Made by a program: the position numbers and the translations under genes. From Prauserella endophytica (GTDB lineage Bacteria > Actinomycetota > Actinomycetes > Mycobacteriales > Pseudonocardiaceae), in contig NZ_SWMS01000015.1 in NCBI RefSeq assembly GCF_005146945.1, forward strand, positions 116,720 to 180,719: a stretch of DNA of 64,000 nucleotides. The letters are read 5' to 3'. Within the stretch, counting starts at the first letter, position 1. The number at the start of each line of letters is the position of its first letter. Under the pieces are notes generated by a model, which was not told the DNA's origin, searched no databases, and saw only the letters and a program-made list of their open reading frames with translations. Below, in pieces: positions 1 through 9,296 of this stretch.

Positions 1-176
1 GCGGCCTCCGGCGGCTCCGGCGTCTGGGCATCGCTGCTCGCCGGCGCGGCGAGGTCCTCCCGCCCCGTACCCCGGGAGCCCGAGGCGCCCCTCGCGAACG
101 GTGACGGGGTCCTGTTCCGCCGCTGCCCCGTCTCCTCCGCCCGCTCGGCGCCGGCGTCCGCACCCGGCTCGCTCAT
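1..176 (-). CDS. Mce-associated protein, N-terminal part (cut by window edge)
   Basis: Only the first 58 codons are present. The ATG at 176 overlaps the TGA of the upstream Mce-associated gene (ATGA), so the two are translationally coupled at the tail of the mce operon. The visible part (MSEPGADAGAERAEET...) is hydrophilic and rich in Ala, Gly, Arg and Pro, which looks like the disordered cytoplasmic leader that precedes the membrane anchor in many Mce-associated proteins. The position corresponds to M. tuberculosis Rv3492c. The assignment rests on synteny, because the conserved domain lies outside the window. Confidence 0.6.
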   Translation of the reverse strand, partial: MSEPGADAGAERAEETGQRRNRTPSPFARGASGSRGTGREDLAAPASSDAQTPEPPEA

Positions 177-655
177 CGACCCGCCGCCTGCACGTCGCTG
201 ACCTTCCATCCCGCGTCCGTCCGCTCGGCGCGAACGGTCAGCCTGCTGCGCTGCGGCGCCGGGGGTTGCCCCTGCGTGCCCAGCCGCACCTCCAGCACGG
301 CGATGAGCCGGGCACTGCCCGCCCCCAGGTCCAGCTCGGTCACGGCAGCCTGCAGCACGCTCGCCGACGCGACCGTCCGCGTCCCCGCCGCACGGTCGAG
401 TTGGAGCTGGCGGTCCCTGGTGAGCTCGTCGCCGAGCTTGCCCGTGGTGACGTCGAGCCAGCGGTCGATGTCGCGCCCGGCCGTGCGGTGGTCGATCGTG
501 TGCAGCGCGAGCAGTCCGTCGGACACGGCGGCGAGCACGGCGTCGCGCTCCCGTGACACCTCCAGCGCGTCGTCGTTCGCGGCGCTCACCCACGACCAGC
601 CGAACCACGCGGCGGCGGCCACGGCGAGCGCAGTCAGTACCGCGAGCACCCTCAT
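173..655 (-). CDS. Mce-associated membrane protein (Rv3493c-like)
   Basis: This 160-residue protein has a single N-terminal membrane segment at about residues 3-25 (VLAVLTALAVAAAAWFGWSW) followed by an extracytoplasmic domain. Mce-associated proteins of this shape are thought to stabilise or assist the Mce lipid importer in the cell envelope. Its start overlaps the mce4F stop by 4 bases and its stop overlaps the next gene, so it belongs to the same transcript. The domain has the small alpha/beta look of the family: a helical stretch rich in Asp and Arg and a C-terminal segment ending in VRAERTDAGWKVSDVQ. The family assignment is firm from size, topology and position; the exact role is inferred. 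Confidence 0.8.
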   Translation of the reverse strand: MRVLAVLTALAVAAAAWFGWSWVSAANDDALEVSRERDAVLAAVSDGLLALHTIDHRTAGRDIDRWLDVTTGKLGDELTRDRQLQLDRAAGTRTVASASVLQAAVTELDLGAGSARLIAVLEVRLGTQGQPPAPQRSRLTVRAERTDAGWKVSDVQAAGR

Positions 656-1905
656 TCCGGCAGCCCCAGCAGCCCGCCGACGCCGCCGGAACCGGAGCCG
701 CCGAGCAACCCCAGCAGGCCCGGCAGCGCGTCGTCGCGCGGCCGCCCGTCCGTGGTCGGCTGCTCGGGCGTGCTCTGCTCCGGCACGTCCACCGGCATGC
801 CCGCGTACGGCGCGTTCTGCGCGCCGCGCACGCTGCTCGGGCTGCCCGGCGGCTCCGCGCAGTACGCGTCGGTGTTGGGAGGCGCCTCGCTCGTGTCGTT
901 GGCGGGTCGCTGGCGCGTGCCCTCATAGCCGCGCGTGCACGAGTACGGGTCGAACAGGTTCAGCACGAACCCGAGGTGGCCTTCCCCGCCCGAGGTCACC
1001 GAGCGCGTGAACGCCGAGATCACCGGGTAGGCCACGAGCAGCTGCTCGATCGCGTCGACGCGCGCCGTGGTGATGGTGGACGTCGTGAGCAGGTTGGCGA
1101 TCACGACGCCGAGGTCGGTGCCGGACACGGCGAGCACGTCGCTGACCTCACGGCTGAGCTTCGGGGCCTCGTCGATCACCTTCCGCAGGTCTGGATCGGC
1201 GCCCTTGAGCTGGCCCGCGATGGTGCGCAGCCCTTCGGCGATGGCCGCGATGTCATCGGCCTGCCGCCGTTGCGTGTCGAGCACCACGCGCCCATCGGCG
1301 AGCAGCGCCCGCGTCTGCGGCAGGTTCTCGGTGGCCGTGGCGGTGAACGAGCCCGCCGCGTCGAGCAGCTGCTGCAGCTCGGGTCCCGCGCCGGCGAACG
1401 CGTCGTAGGTCTCGTCGACGACCGTGCGCAGGGAGCCGGGATCGACGCTGGCGACCAGCTTGTCGAGGTTGGCCAGCACGGTGTCGGGCGCCAGCGGGAT
1501 GGACGTGCGTTCCTGCGTGATCACCGAGCCGTCCTCGAGGTAGGGGCCGTTCTGGTGGCGCGGTACCAGGTCGACGTACTGCTCGCCGACCGCCGACCGG
1601 TTCGACACCCTCGCCTCGGTGTCGGCCGGGATCGGCTCCGCGCCCGACTCGACGTCGAGGGTCAGCTCGACGCCGTGCTCGGTGAGGTTCATCGCCACGA
1701 CCCTGCCGACCGCTACACCCCGGTAGGTCACCTCCGCGTTCACGAAGATGCCACCGGAGTCGGCCAGCCGCACGGTCACCGCGTAGCCACGCGTGCCGAA
1801 GAGCCGGTCCAGCCCCGCGTAGCTGATGCCCGCGTAGAGCACGGACACCACGGCGATCACCACGAACACGAGGAGCTTCATCCGGTGCCGTCCGGTGAGC
1901 CTCAT
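652..1905 (-). CDS. mce4F: MCE family protein Mce4F
   Basis: This 417-residue MCE protein has an N-terminal membrane anchor at about residues 9-27 (KLLVFVVIAVVSVLYAGISY) and an MCE/MlaD domain at about 35-115. Long helical repeats follow, then a Gly/Leu/Ser-rich tail (LLGLLGGSGSGGVGGLLG). Six Mce proteins (A-F) are thought to form the periplasm-spanning tunnel that delivers lipid, here probably sterol, to the YrbE permease. It is the last of the six in the operon; its ATG overlaps the mce4E stop by one base (TGATG). The F assignment follows gene order and the lack of a lipobox. Confidence 0.9.
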   Translation of the reverse strand: MRLTGRHRMKLLVFVVIAVVSVLYAGISYAGLDRLFGTRGYAVTVRLADSGGIFVNAEVTYRGVAVGRVVAMNLTEHGVELTLDVESGAEPIPADTEARVSNRSAVGEQYVDLVPRHQNGPYLEDGSVITQERTSIPLAPDTVLANLDKLVASVDPGSLRTVVDETYDAFAGAGPELQQLLDAAGSFTATATENLPQTRALLADGRVVLDTQRRQADDIAAIAEGLRTIAGQLKGADPDLRKVIDEAPKLSREVSDVLAVSGTDLGVVIANLLTTSTITTARVDAIEQLLVAYPVISAFTRSVTSGGEGHLGFVLNLFDPYSCTRGYEGTRQRPANDTSEAPPNTDAYCAEPPGSPSSVRGAQNAPYAGMPVDVPEQSTPEQPTTDGRPRDDALPGLLGLLGGSGSGGVGGLLGLPE

Positions 1906-3059
1906 CAGCCACCACCTCCCAGCAGCCCGCCGAGCAACCCGCCGAGCACACCGCCTTCCCGAGACTCGGTGGCTGGTGGGTTCGTCTCCGGCAGTGGCAG
2001 CGTGGGCGGCGCCGGGCCGCCGAGGTCGAGGGGCGGCAGCTGGATCGGCGGCTGGGACGAGTTGGTGAAGTTCTGCAGCAGCAGGTCGAGGTTGAGGTCG
2101 ACGCGCGCGGTCACGTTCGCGTAGTCGCCCCTGATCACCGCGCCAGCCGAGTCGGGGAACGGGTAGGTCGGCAGGATCTTCAGCGCGGTCGGCAGGTTCG
2201 TGCCGGCTTCGGCGAGCTTCTCCAGCGTCGGGGCGAGCGCGTGCAGGTTGGCCACCAGCTCGTCGCGGCTTGCGTTGATCGTCTCCGTGGCGACGCCGGA
2301 GAGCCTGTCGAGCGACTGCAGCATCCCGACGAGCTGGTCGCGCTGCCCGGTCACCACCCGCAGCCCCGGTTCCAGGTGGTCGAGCGCGGTGGTGAGGTTG
2401 CCGGTCTGCGCGACGAGCGTGCTGGAGAGCCGGTTGAGCCCGTCGATCGCGCGGATGATCTCGCCCTTCTGCCCGTCCAGCTCGGTCGCGAGGTGGTCGA
2501 CGCGCGACAGCAGAGCCCGCACCTCGGCCTCGTTGCCGGACAACGCCGCGTTGAGCTCCTCGGTGATCGTGGACAGCTGCTCGATGCCGCCGCCGTTCAG
2601 CAGCAGCGACAGCGCCCCGAGCACCTCCTCGACCTCGGGGTTCCGGTTGGTCCGCCCCAGCGGGATGCGCGCGCCGTCGGCGAGCGTGCCGGTGGCCCGT
2701 TCGCCCGCGGGCGGGCCCAGCTCGACGAACTTCTCCCCCAGCAGGCTCGACTGGCGCAGCCGGGCATCGGCGTTGGCGGGCAGCACCACGTCGCCGTTGA
2801 CGGCGAGCGTCACGATGGCCGACTTCGTGTCCTTCGCCAGCTCCACCTTCTCCACGCGGCCCACGGCCACGTCGTTGACCTTCACGGCCGCCTGCGGCAC
2901 CAGGTCGAGCACGTCGGCGAACTGCGCCGTGACACGGTACGGGTGGTCACCGAGGTCGGCGCCACCCGGCAGCGGCGTGTTGTACAGCCCGCCGAAGCCG
3001 CCGTCACCGCAGCCGGCAAGCAGCACGCAGGCCGCGAGGGCGAGGACCAGTCGTCTCAT
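1905..3059 (-). CDS. mce4E: MCE family lipoprotein Mce4E
   Basis: This 384-residue lipoprotein is the lipidated subunit of the Mce importer. The ATG at 3059 gives a signal peptide with a clear lipobox, LLAGC, with Cys17 as the acylation site. A much longer upstream reading frame exists, but this start is chosen because of the lipobox and the one-base TGATG overlap with mce4D. The MCE domain spans about residues 40-120 (starting near YRVTAQFADV), followed by coiled helices and a proline-rich then glycine-rich tail (GGVLGGLLGGLLGGGG). An E-position lipoprotein (LprN in M. tuberculosis) is a hallmark of mce operons. Confidence 0.92.
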   Translation of the reverse strand: MRRLVLALAACVLLAGCGDGGFGGLYNTPLPGGADLGDHPYRVTAQFADVLDLVPQAAVKVNDVAVGRVEKVELAKDTKSAIVTLAVNGDVVLPANADARLRQSSLLGEKFVELGPPAGERATGTLADGARIPLGRTNRNPEVEEVLGALSLLLNGGGIEQLSTITEELNAALSGNEAEVRALLSRVDHLATELDGQKGEIIRAIDGLNRLSSTLVAQTGNLTTALDHLEPGLRVVTGQRDQLVGMLQSLDRLSGVATETINASRDELVANLHALAPTLEKLAEAGTNLPTALKILPTYPFPDSAGAVIRGDYANVTARVDLNLDLLLQNFTNSSQPPIQLPPLDLGGPAPPTLPLPETNPPATESREGGVLGGLLGGLLGGGG

Positions 3060-4243
3060 CAGCCCGTCTCCAGCGGTGTCGTCAGCAGGTCGACCACCGG
3101 CAGCGGCAACGGCGGCAGCTTGCCGTTCTGCAGCGCGTTCAGCGTCTCGGGTACCGAGGGCAGGTCGAGGGTCTCGTCGAAGAACGGGGCGAGACCCCGG
3201 CACAGGTCGCCGAGCGTGTCGGGCAGCTGGGCGGGCGTGCCCGCGCTCACGAGCTTGCACAGCGTCTCCATCAGCGGGTGCGCGAGCTCGTTGGCGTTGT
3301 AGCGCACCTGGATGCTGCCGGACGCGGCGTCGTAGGTGTTGATGAAGTTGGTCATGCCGGTCGGCCCGACGTCGAGCACCTCGGCGAGCGCCGCCCGCTG
3401 GTCCACGAGCACGCCGGTGATCCCCGCCAGTTTGTCCACATTGGAGGATAGAAGGTCGCGGTTGTCCTGGACGAACTGCCGCACCTCCGTGAGGGAGCCG
3501 CCCAATGCGGACAGCGCGGCGGCCACGTCGTCGGAGTCCTCGGCGAGGAACCCGGTCACCTGCGCCAGCCGGTCGTAGAACTCGGTGAGCTGCGCGTCGC
3601 TCTGCGCCAGCGTCGAGGTGAACGTCTGCAGGTTCCGGACCGTGGCGAAGAGATCTCCCTTGGAACTCTCCAACGTGGTCGCCAGCTCCGCGAGCCGGGT
3701 GACGGTGGTGTTGAGGTTCTTGCCGTTGCCGTCCAGGTTGGCCGCGGCGGTGTCGAGCACATCGGACAGTGCGCCGTTCGCGTTGGCGCCGTCGGGACCG
3801 AGGCTGGTGGACAGCTCGTTGAGGCTGCCGTAGAGGTCGTCGAGCTCCACCGGGGTCGCCGTGCGCTCGCGCGGGATCACCGCACCGGCCGCCAGCGCGG
3901 GCCCGGTGTCGTAGGCGGGGGTCAGCTGCACGTACCGGTCGCTCACGAGGCTCGGCGCGACTACGACGGCGCCAGCGCCCTCGGGGATCGGAACGTCCAC
4001 CTCCATGTCCACGCGCACCGCGCCGCCCTCCGGCCGCACCTCCGTGATCTGCCCGACGGGGATGCCCAGCACGCGCACCGACGAGCCCGCGTAGAGCCCG
4101 ACGGTGCGGTCGAAGTAGGCGCTGATCTTCGTGCCGCCCTCGCGCGTTAGCCACCACAGCGCGGTCGCGAGCACGAGCACGGCCACGCAGGCCAGTGCGA
4201 GCCAGCTGTAGAGGCTGCGCCGGGCTCTCGTGTCGACGGTCAT
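3059..4243 (-). CDS. mce4D: MCE family protein Mce4D
   Basis: This 394-residue protein has a membrane anchor at about residues 13-31 (WLALACVAVLVLATALWWL), an MCE domain at about 38-115, and helical repeats. The tail contains two cysteines (LCKLV and LCRGL). It is one of the six substrate-channel subunits. Its ATG overlaps the mce4C stop by one base (TGATG), and its own stop overlaps the mce4E start. The D assignment follows strict gene order within the A-F set. Confidence 0.9.
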   Translation of the reverse strand: MTVDTRARRSLYSWLALACVAVLVLATALWWLTREGGTKISAYFDRTVGLYAGSSVRVLGIPVGQITEVRPEGGAVRVDMEVDVPIPEGAGAVVVAPSLVSDRYVQLTPAYDTGPALAAGAVIPRERTATPVELDDLYGSLNELSTSLGPDGANANGALSDVLDTAAANLDGNGKNLNTTVTRLAELATTLESSKGDLFATVRNLQTFTSTLAQSDAQLTEFYDRLAQVTGFLAEDSDDVAAALSALGGSLTEVRQFVQDNRDLLSSNVDKLAGITGVLVDQRAALAEVLDVGPTGMTNFINTYDAASGSIQVRYNANELAHPLMETLCKLVSAGTPAQLPDTLGDLCRGLAPFFDETLDLPSVPETLNALQNGKLPPLPLPVVDLLTTPLETG

Positions 4244-5283
4244 CAGTTACCTCCGCGGACGTCGACGCCCTGGTTCGGCGCCGCGATCGGCGGCGAGCAG
4301 CCCTCGGGGTTGATCTGCGCGCCCGCCACCGTGATCACCGGGGGCAGCAGGCCGCAGATGTAGCCCTCGAACCAGCGGCCGTTGCCCGTGGCGTTGGCGC
4401 CGATGCGGGTGAACGGCGCGAGCAGTTCGAGGCTGCGGTTGAGGTTGTCCTGGTTGCGCTGCAACAGATCCGTGACGACGCCGAGCTGCCGCAGCGCTGG
4501 GGTGAGCTGCTCGCGGTTGTCGGCGACGAGCCCGGTGAGCTGCTCGGAGAGCTGCTGGGCGCCCGTGAGCAGCCGGTCGATGGCGTCCTCGCGGTTCTGC
4601 AGCTCGGTCAGCAGCAGGTTGCCGTCGTCGATCACCCGGCGCAGCTGTGTGTTGCGGTCGGCCAGCACCTTCGAGACGCCGCTGGTGCTGGACAGCAGGC
4701 GGGCCAGTTCGTCGTCACGGGAGGACACCGTCTGCGCGAGCGCCGACATGCCGCTGAGCGCGTCCTTGAGGTGCTCCGGGGTGTTCTCCAGCGAGTCGGC
4801 GATCACCTCGAAGCTCTGCGCCAGCTGCCCGGTGTCGATGTCGCCGACGGTCCGGTCGAGGTCGGTGAAGACGTCCTGGATCTGGTACGGCGTGCTGGTG
4901 CGCTCCAGCGGGATCGGCTCGTTCGGGTCCAGCACGCCGTCGCCCTTCGGCCGCAGCGAGAGAAACTTCTCGCCCAGCAGGGTCTTGACCTCGATCGAGG
5001 CCTCGGTCTGCCTGCCGAGCCGGACGTTCTCGACGGCGAAGGTCACGTGCACCTTCCTGCCCGCCAGCGTCACCTCGTCGACCTCGCCGACCTTGACGCC
5101 GGCGACCTGCACCTCGTTGCCGGAGGACAGGTCGGCGGACTCGGCGAAGTAGGCGGAGTAGGTGGTGCTGTTGCTGAGGAGGGGCAGCTGGTCGGAGTTG
5201 TAGGCGACCAGCCCGACGAGCGCGATCAGCACGAGCGTCACGGCGCCCACCGCGGCCTGGTTGCGTTCCTTGAGTGGCTTCAT
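4243..5283 (-). CDS. mce4C: MCE family protein Mce4C
   Basis: This 346-residue MCE protein starts MKPLKERNQAAVGAV at 5283, where ATG overlaps the mce4B stop as ATGA. An N-terminal membrane helix (about residues 10-27) precedes the MCE domain (about 38-115, beginning YSAYFAESADLSSGNEVQV), and a long helical region follows. The C-terminus has paired cysteines (YICGLLPP and EGCSPP) that could form a disulfide outside the membrane. The frame is open far upstream of the chosen start; the anchor and the overlap decide the start. Confidence 0.9.
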   Translation of the reverse strand: MKPLKERNQAAVGAVTLVLIALVGLVAYNSDQLPLLSNSTTYSAYFAESADLSSGNEVQVAGVKVGEVDEVTLAGRKVHVTFAVENVRLGRQTEASIEVKTLLGEKFLSLRPKGDGVLDPNEPIPLERTSTPYQIQDVFTDLDRTVGDIDTGQLAQSFEVIADSLENTPEHLKDALSGMSALAQTVSSRDDELARLLSSTSGVSKVLADRNTQLRRVIDDGNLLLTELQNREDAIDRLLTGAQQLSEQLTGLVADNREQLTPALRQLGVVTDLLQRNQDNLNRSLELLAPFTRIGANATGNGRWFEGYICGLLPPVITVAGAQINPEGCSPPIAAPNQGVDVRGGN

Positions 5284-6332
5284 GGTCCTGTCGGCGCTCC
5301 CGTCGGTTTGCACCGCTCCGGTTGCTCGGTGGCCGGCAACGGCAGGAAGGGCAGGGTGACGTTGAGCGAGGAGATGCCGATCGTGCCGGTGAGCCCGCAG
5401 AGGTAGTAGTTGAACCAGCTGCCGTAGCTCAGCGTGCGCGTGAACTTCTCGAGGTTTCCGGGCATCACCTGCAGCAGGTGCTCGAGCAGTTCCTCCGAGC
5501 CGGCGAGGTTGCCCGAGAGCGCGCCGAGCGCGGCGATGTCGCGCTGCAGCGGCGGCCGCGCGTCCTCCAGCAGTCCGGAGGTGACGGTCGTGAGGTCGCC
5601 GAGCGCCGACACCGCTTCGCCGATGGGCCTGCGTTGCTCCGAGAGTCCGGTCACGAGCTGCTGTGTGGCGTCGATGAGCCCGCCGAGCTGGGGGCCGCGC
5701 TGGTTGACGGTGCCGAGCACGTTGTTCAGGTTGCCGATGACCTGGCCGATCACCTCGTCCCGGCTCGCGATGGTGGACGTGAGCGACGCCGTGTGCGACA
5801 GCAGGCTCTCGATCGTGCCACCTTCCCCTTGCAGCACCTGGATGATCTCGTAGGAGAGCTGGTTGACCTGCTCTGGATCGAGCGCGTCGAACAGCGGCTT
5901 GAACCCGTTGAACAGCACGGTGAGGTCGAGCGCCGGCTGGGTCCGTTCGACCGGGATCCGCGCCCCCGGTTCGAGCACGCCATCGCCCGCGACGTCGGTG
6001 CCGAGCGAGAGGTAGCGCTGTCCGACGAGGTTGCGGTACTTGATCGTCGCGGTGACCCCGGCGGGCAGCTCGCGCACCGACTCGACGTCGAAGTGCACTT
6101 CGGCGAGATTGTCCTCCGAGACGGTGATCTCGGAGACCTGCCCGACCTTGACACCCACGATGCGCACGTCGTCGCCGCGCTGCAGGCCGGAGGCGTTGGT
6201 GAACAGCGCCGTGTAACCGGACGTGGGGCCGAAGTTGGTGTTGGCGATGGTGGCGCCGAGTATCCCGGTGAGCAGCACGGTGACGGCCGCGAACACGAGG
6301 ATCTTCACCAGCGACGGGATGAAGCTCCTCAT
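5280..6332 (-). CDS. mce4B: MCE family protein Mce4B
   Basis: This 350-residue protein starts MRSFIPSLVKILVFA at 6332, overlapping the mce4A stop by 4 bases. It has a membrane anchor (about residues 9-29), an MCE domain (about 36-112) and an alpha-helical region. The C-terminal motif YGSWFNYYLCGL has the same placement as the YICGLL segment of Mce4C. It is a channel subunit of the Mce4 importer. The longer upstream reading frame overlaps mce4A and has no anchor at its N-terminus, so it was not used. Confidence 0.9.
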   Translation of the reverse strand: MRSFIPSLVKILVFAAVTVLLTGILGATIANTNFGPTSGYTALFTNASGLQRGDDVRIVGVKVGQVSEITVSEDNLAEVHFDVESVRELPAGVTATIKYRNLVGQRYLSLGTDVAGDGVLEPGARIPVERTQPALDLTVLFNGFKPLFDALDPEQVNQLSYEIIQVLQGEGGTIESLLSHTASLTSTIASRDEVIGQVIGNLNNVLGTVNQRGPQLGGLIDATQQLVTGLSEQRRPIGEAVSALGDLTTVTSGLLEDARPPLQRDIAALGALSGNLAGSEELLEHLLQVMPGNLEKFTRTLSYGSWFNYYLCGLTGTIGISSLNVTLPFLPLPATEQPERCKPTGAPTGP

Positions 6333-7633
6333 TCGAGCACCACCTCCGCTCCGCGATAGAGCGGCCCGACGAGCAGGCTCCCCCAGCCCGGCGCGTCCTC
6401 GGGCGCGATGCCGGTGGACGGCGCGAGCAGCTCGGCGAGCAGCTGGTGCTCGGCAAGGGAGTTCGCCACCCGCGGCACCCCGGCCGTCGTCCCGCTGCCG
6501 TAACCGGCCCGCTTGGGCGGCGGCGGATGGGTGGAGCCGTCCTTGATGGGGCCGTCGGGCGGGTACTGCGGCCACGCGCCCGGCGGCTCCACCTGCGGGT
6601 AGCAGCGGGGACCGCGTTTGTCGTCGTAGCGCGGTTCGTCCTGGCCGGGCAGGTACTTGCCGCGGCTGGCCGTGATCCGGATCGTCACGTGGTTCATCTC
6701 GTCGGTGCCCTTGCCGAACGCCTCCTCCGCGCGGGGCACGGCCTCGGCGAGCTGACGCAGCAGGCACGGGTACTCCGGCGCGTACTTCGCGAGCACGTCG
6801 AGGGTCGGCTGCACGGTGCTGGTGAGCGCGATCAGGTTGTCCTGGTTGACCTCCAGGAACCGGCCGAGGTCCACCGAAGCGGTGCTGACGCTCGCGTACA
6901 GCTCGCCCAGCGCCTGCTGTTTCTCCACGATCGTGCGCGTGGTGGTGGTGAGATCGGACAGTGCCTGGAGGAAGTCCGGTGCCACGCGGTCGTAGGTGTC
7001 CGCCACGTCGGCGAGACCGGTGATGTCGGCCTTGAGGTCCGGCAGCGACGGGTTCAGCTCGCCCAGGTAGTTCGAAAGCTGCACAAGCGTGTCCCCGAAC
7101 TGCTCCCCGCGGCCCTCCAAGGCCGTCGACACCGCGTTGAGCGTGGAGGAGAGCTTCTGCGGCTGCACGGCCTGCAGGAGCGGCATCACGTCGTTGAGCA
7201 CCTGTTCCAGCTCGATCGCCGAGCTGGAGCGGTCCTGGCCGATCACGGCCCCGGCCGCGATCGGCTCGGCCGCCCGCTCCGGCGGTTGCAGCGCGACGTA
7301 CCGCTCACCGAAGAGGGTCTTCGGCAGCAGCCTCGCGGAGACGTTCGCGGGTATCACGCCCACCTTCTCCGGTTGCAGCGCCAGCTCCAGCGCGGCGCCG
7401 TCGCCGGTGGTCTCGATGGCGCGCACCTCGCCGACGAGCATGCCGCGCACCTTCACGTCTGCGCCCACGCGCATCTGGTTGCCGACGTGGTCGGTCTCCA
7501 GCCGCACGCCCACGTAGTCGGTGAACACCTTGTTGTAGATCGCCACGCACAGCGCGAGCAGCAACGCCGCCACGATCAGGAACACCAGGCCGAGTACCTG
7601 GTGCCAGAGCCTGCGCAGCAGCGTCGCCCTCAC
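6329..7633 (-). CDS. mce4A: MCE family protein Mce4A
   Basis: This 434-residue protein is the first Mce subunit after the two YrbE permeases. The start is GTG at 7633, which overlaps the yrbE4B stop as GTGA; the product begins MRATLLRRLWHQVLGLVF. The membrane helix is at about residues 11-31 and the MCE domain at about 39-118 (YVGVRLETDHVGNQMRVGAD). Helical repeats follow, then a Pro-rich segment (about 325-375). The M. tuberculosis orthologue, Mce4A, is needed for cholesterol uptake; sterol specificity here is inferred from the neighbouring genes. Confidence 0.9.
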   Translation of the reverse strand: MRATLLRRLWHQVLGLVFLIVAALLLALCVAIYNKVFTDYVGVRLETDHVGNQMRVGADVKVRGMLVGEVRAIETTGDGAALELALQPEKVGVIPANVSARLLPKTLFGERYVALQPPERAAEPIAAGAVIGQDRSSSAIELEQVLNDVMPLLQAVQPQKLSSTLNAVSTALEGRGEQFGDTLVQLSNYLGELNPSLPDLKADITGLADVADTYDRVAPDFLQALSDLTTTTRTIVEKQQALGELYASVSTASVDLGRFLEVNQDNLIALTSTVQPTLDVLAKYAPEYPCLLRQLAEAVPRAEEAFGKGTDEMNHVTIRITASRGKYLPGQDEPRYDDKRGPRCYPQVEPPGAWPQYPPDGPIKDGSTHPPPPKRAGYGSGTTAGVPRVANSLAEHQLLAELLAPSTGIAPEDAPGWGSLLVGPLYRGAEVVLE

Positions 7634-8481
7634 CCGGAGATCCTCACCGTCGTGGAGGAGCCCCAGATCGCGAGGCTCAGGAAGAAGTCGATGACCACGA
7701 TCAGCACGATCGACGTCCGCACCGCTCTGCCCACCGCGACGCCCACACCCGCCGGTCCCCCGCTCGCGGTGTAGCCGTAGTAGCAGTGGGACAGGATCAC
7801 CAGTGCGCTGAACACGATCACCTTGAGGAACGACCAGAGCACGTCCTCTGGTGGCAGGAACAGGTTGAAGTAGTGGTCGTAGGTGCCGGCCGACTGCCCG
7901 TAGAACCACACCGTGATCTGCCGTGACGCCAGATAGGAGGAGAGCAGCCCGACGGCGTAGAGCGGGATCACGGCGGTGATCCCGGCGAGCACCCGCGTGG
8001 TGACGAGGTAGGGCATGCTCGGCACGCCCATCACCTCCAGCGCGTCGATCTCCTCCGAGATGCGCATGGCGCCGAGCTGGGCGGTGAACCCACAACCCAC
8101 GGTCGCCGACAGCGCGAGCCCCGCCGCGAGCGGCGCCACCTCGCGGGTGTTGAAGTACGCCGAGATGAACCCCGTCAGCGCGGCGGTGCCGAGCTGGTCG
8201 AGCGCGGAGTAGCCCTGCAGGCCGACGATGAGACCGGTGAACAGGGTCATGCCGATCATCACGCCGAGGGTCCCGCCGATCACGGCGAGCGCGCCCGTGC
8301 CGAAGCTGACCTCGGTGAGCAGCCGCAGCATCTCGCGGCTGTAGCGGCGCACGGTGCGCGGCGCCCACGCGAGCGCCCTGGCGTAGAAGGAGAGCTGCCT
8401 GCCGAAGCCCTCGAGGCTCGCGCCGGGACGCGCGATGATCTCCAGGGTGCGGTCGGACACCGTCGGCTCGCCGCTCATCAC
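7630..8481 (-). CDS. yrbE4B: ABC transporter permease YrbE4B (MlaE family)
   Basis: This 283-residue integral membrane protein is one of the paired MlaE-type permeases of the Mce importer. Several hydrophobic helices are visible, with the family signature around AQLGAMRISEEIDALEVMG (about residues 134-152), which forms the contact with the Mce ATPase. That ATPase (MceG/Mkl) is normally encoded elsewhere and is not in this window. The start may be GTG at 8481 (GTGA overlap with yrbE4A) or the adjacent ATG at 8478 (TGATG); the choice changes one residue only. Confidence 0.93.
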   Translation of the reverse strand: MMSGEPTVSDRTLEIIARPGASLEGFGRQLSFYARALAWAPRTVRRYSREMLRLLTEVSFGTGALAVIGGTLGVMIGMTLFTGLIVGLQGYSALDQLGTAALTGFISAYFNTREVAPLAAGLALSATVGCGFTAQLGAMRISEEIDALEVMGVPSMPYLVTTRVLAGITAVIPLYAVGLLSSYLASRQITVWFYGQSAGTYDHYFNLFLPPEDVLWSFLKVIVFSALVILSHCYYGYTASGGPAGVGVAVGRAVRTSIVLIVVIDFFLSLAIWGSSTTVRISG

Positions 8482-9272
8482 AACGCCTTCGGCGGGACGA
8501 TCTGGAGGTAGATCGCGGTCAGGGCGACGTTGATGAGGAACAGCAGCAGGAACGTGATGACCACCGCCTGGTTGACCGCGTCCCCGACTCCCTTCGGGCC
8601 GCCCGCCGGGTTGAGTCCGCGGTACGCGGCCACCACGCCGGCGACGAAGCCGTACAGGAACGCCTTGATCTCACTGATGAGGAGGTCGGGCAGCTGCGCG
8701 AGCGCGTTGAAGCTCGCGAGGTACGCACCGGGCGTGCCGCCCTGCATGACGACGTTGAAGAAGTAGCCGCCGAGCACACCGACCACGCTGACCAGGCCGT
8801 TCAGCAGCACCGACACGACGATCGCTGCGAGCACCCTCGGCACGATCAGCCGCTGGATGGGATTGACGCCGAGCACTTCCATGGCGTCGATCTCCTCGCG
8901 GATCTTTCGCGCCCCGATGTCGGCGCAGACGGCGCTGCCGCCCGCCCCGGCCACGAGCAGCGCCGTGATCAGCGGGCTCGCCTGCTGCACGATCGCGAGC
9001 GCGCTCGCGGCACCGGTGAACGACTGCGCGCCGATCTGCTGGGTCAGCGAGCCGAGCTGCAACGCGATCACCGCGCCGAACGGGATCGCGACCAGCGCGG
9101 TGGGCAGGATCGTCACGCTGGCGAAGAACCAGCACTGCTGGATCCACTCCCTGGTCTGGAACGGCCTGCGCGGAATCGCGCGCAGCACCTCCCACGCCAG
9201 GGTCGCGAGCCTGCCCACCTGTGCCAGCGCGGCGGTGCCGGGGATCGTCATCGACCCCTGCTGGGCTCCCAT
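8478..9272 (-). CDS. yrbE4A: ABC transporter permease YrbE4A (MlaE family)
   Basis: This 264-residue MlaE-family permease is the partner of YrbE4B. It carries the signature CADIGARKIREEIDAMEVLG near the middle and at least five hydrophobic helices. A GGAGG ribosome binding site lies four bases before the ATG at 9272, which supports that start over the internal Met at residue 8. It sits 24 bases after the upstream SDR gene and is probably on the same long transcript. Gene order yrbE4A-yrbE4B-mce4A-F is canonical. Confidence 0.93.
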   Translation of the reverse strand: MGAQQGSMTIPGTAALAQVGRLATLAWEVLRAIPRRPFQTREWIQQCWFFASVTILPTALVAIPFGAVIALQLGSLTQQIGAQSFTGAASALAIVQQASPLITALLVAGAGGSAVCADIGARKIREEIDAMEVLGVNPIQRLIVPRVLAAIVVSVLLNGLVSVVGVLGGYFFNVVMQGGTPGAYLASFNALAQLPDLLISEIKAFLYGFVAGVVAAYRGLNPAGGPKGVGDAVNQAVVITFLLLFLINVALTAIYLQIVPPKAL

Positions 9273-9296
9273 CAGACCTCCGGCGGCTCTACTCGG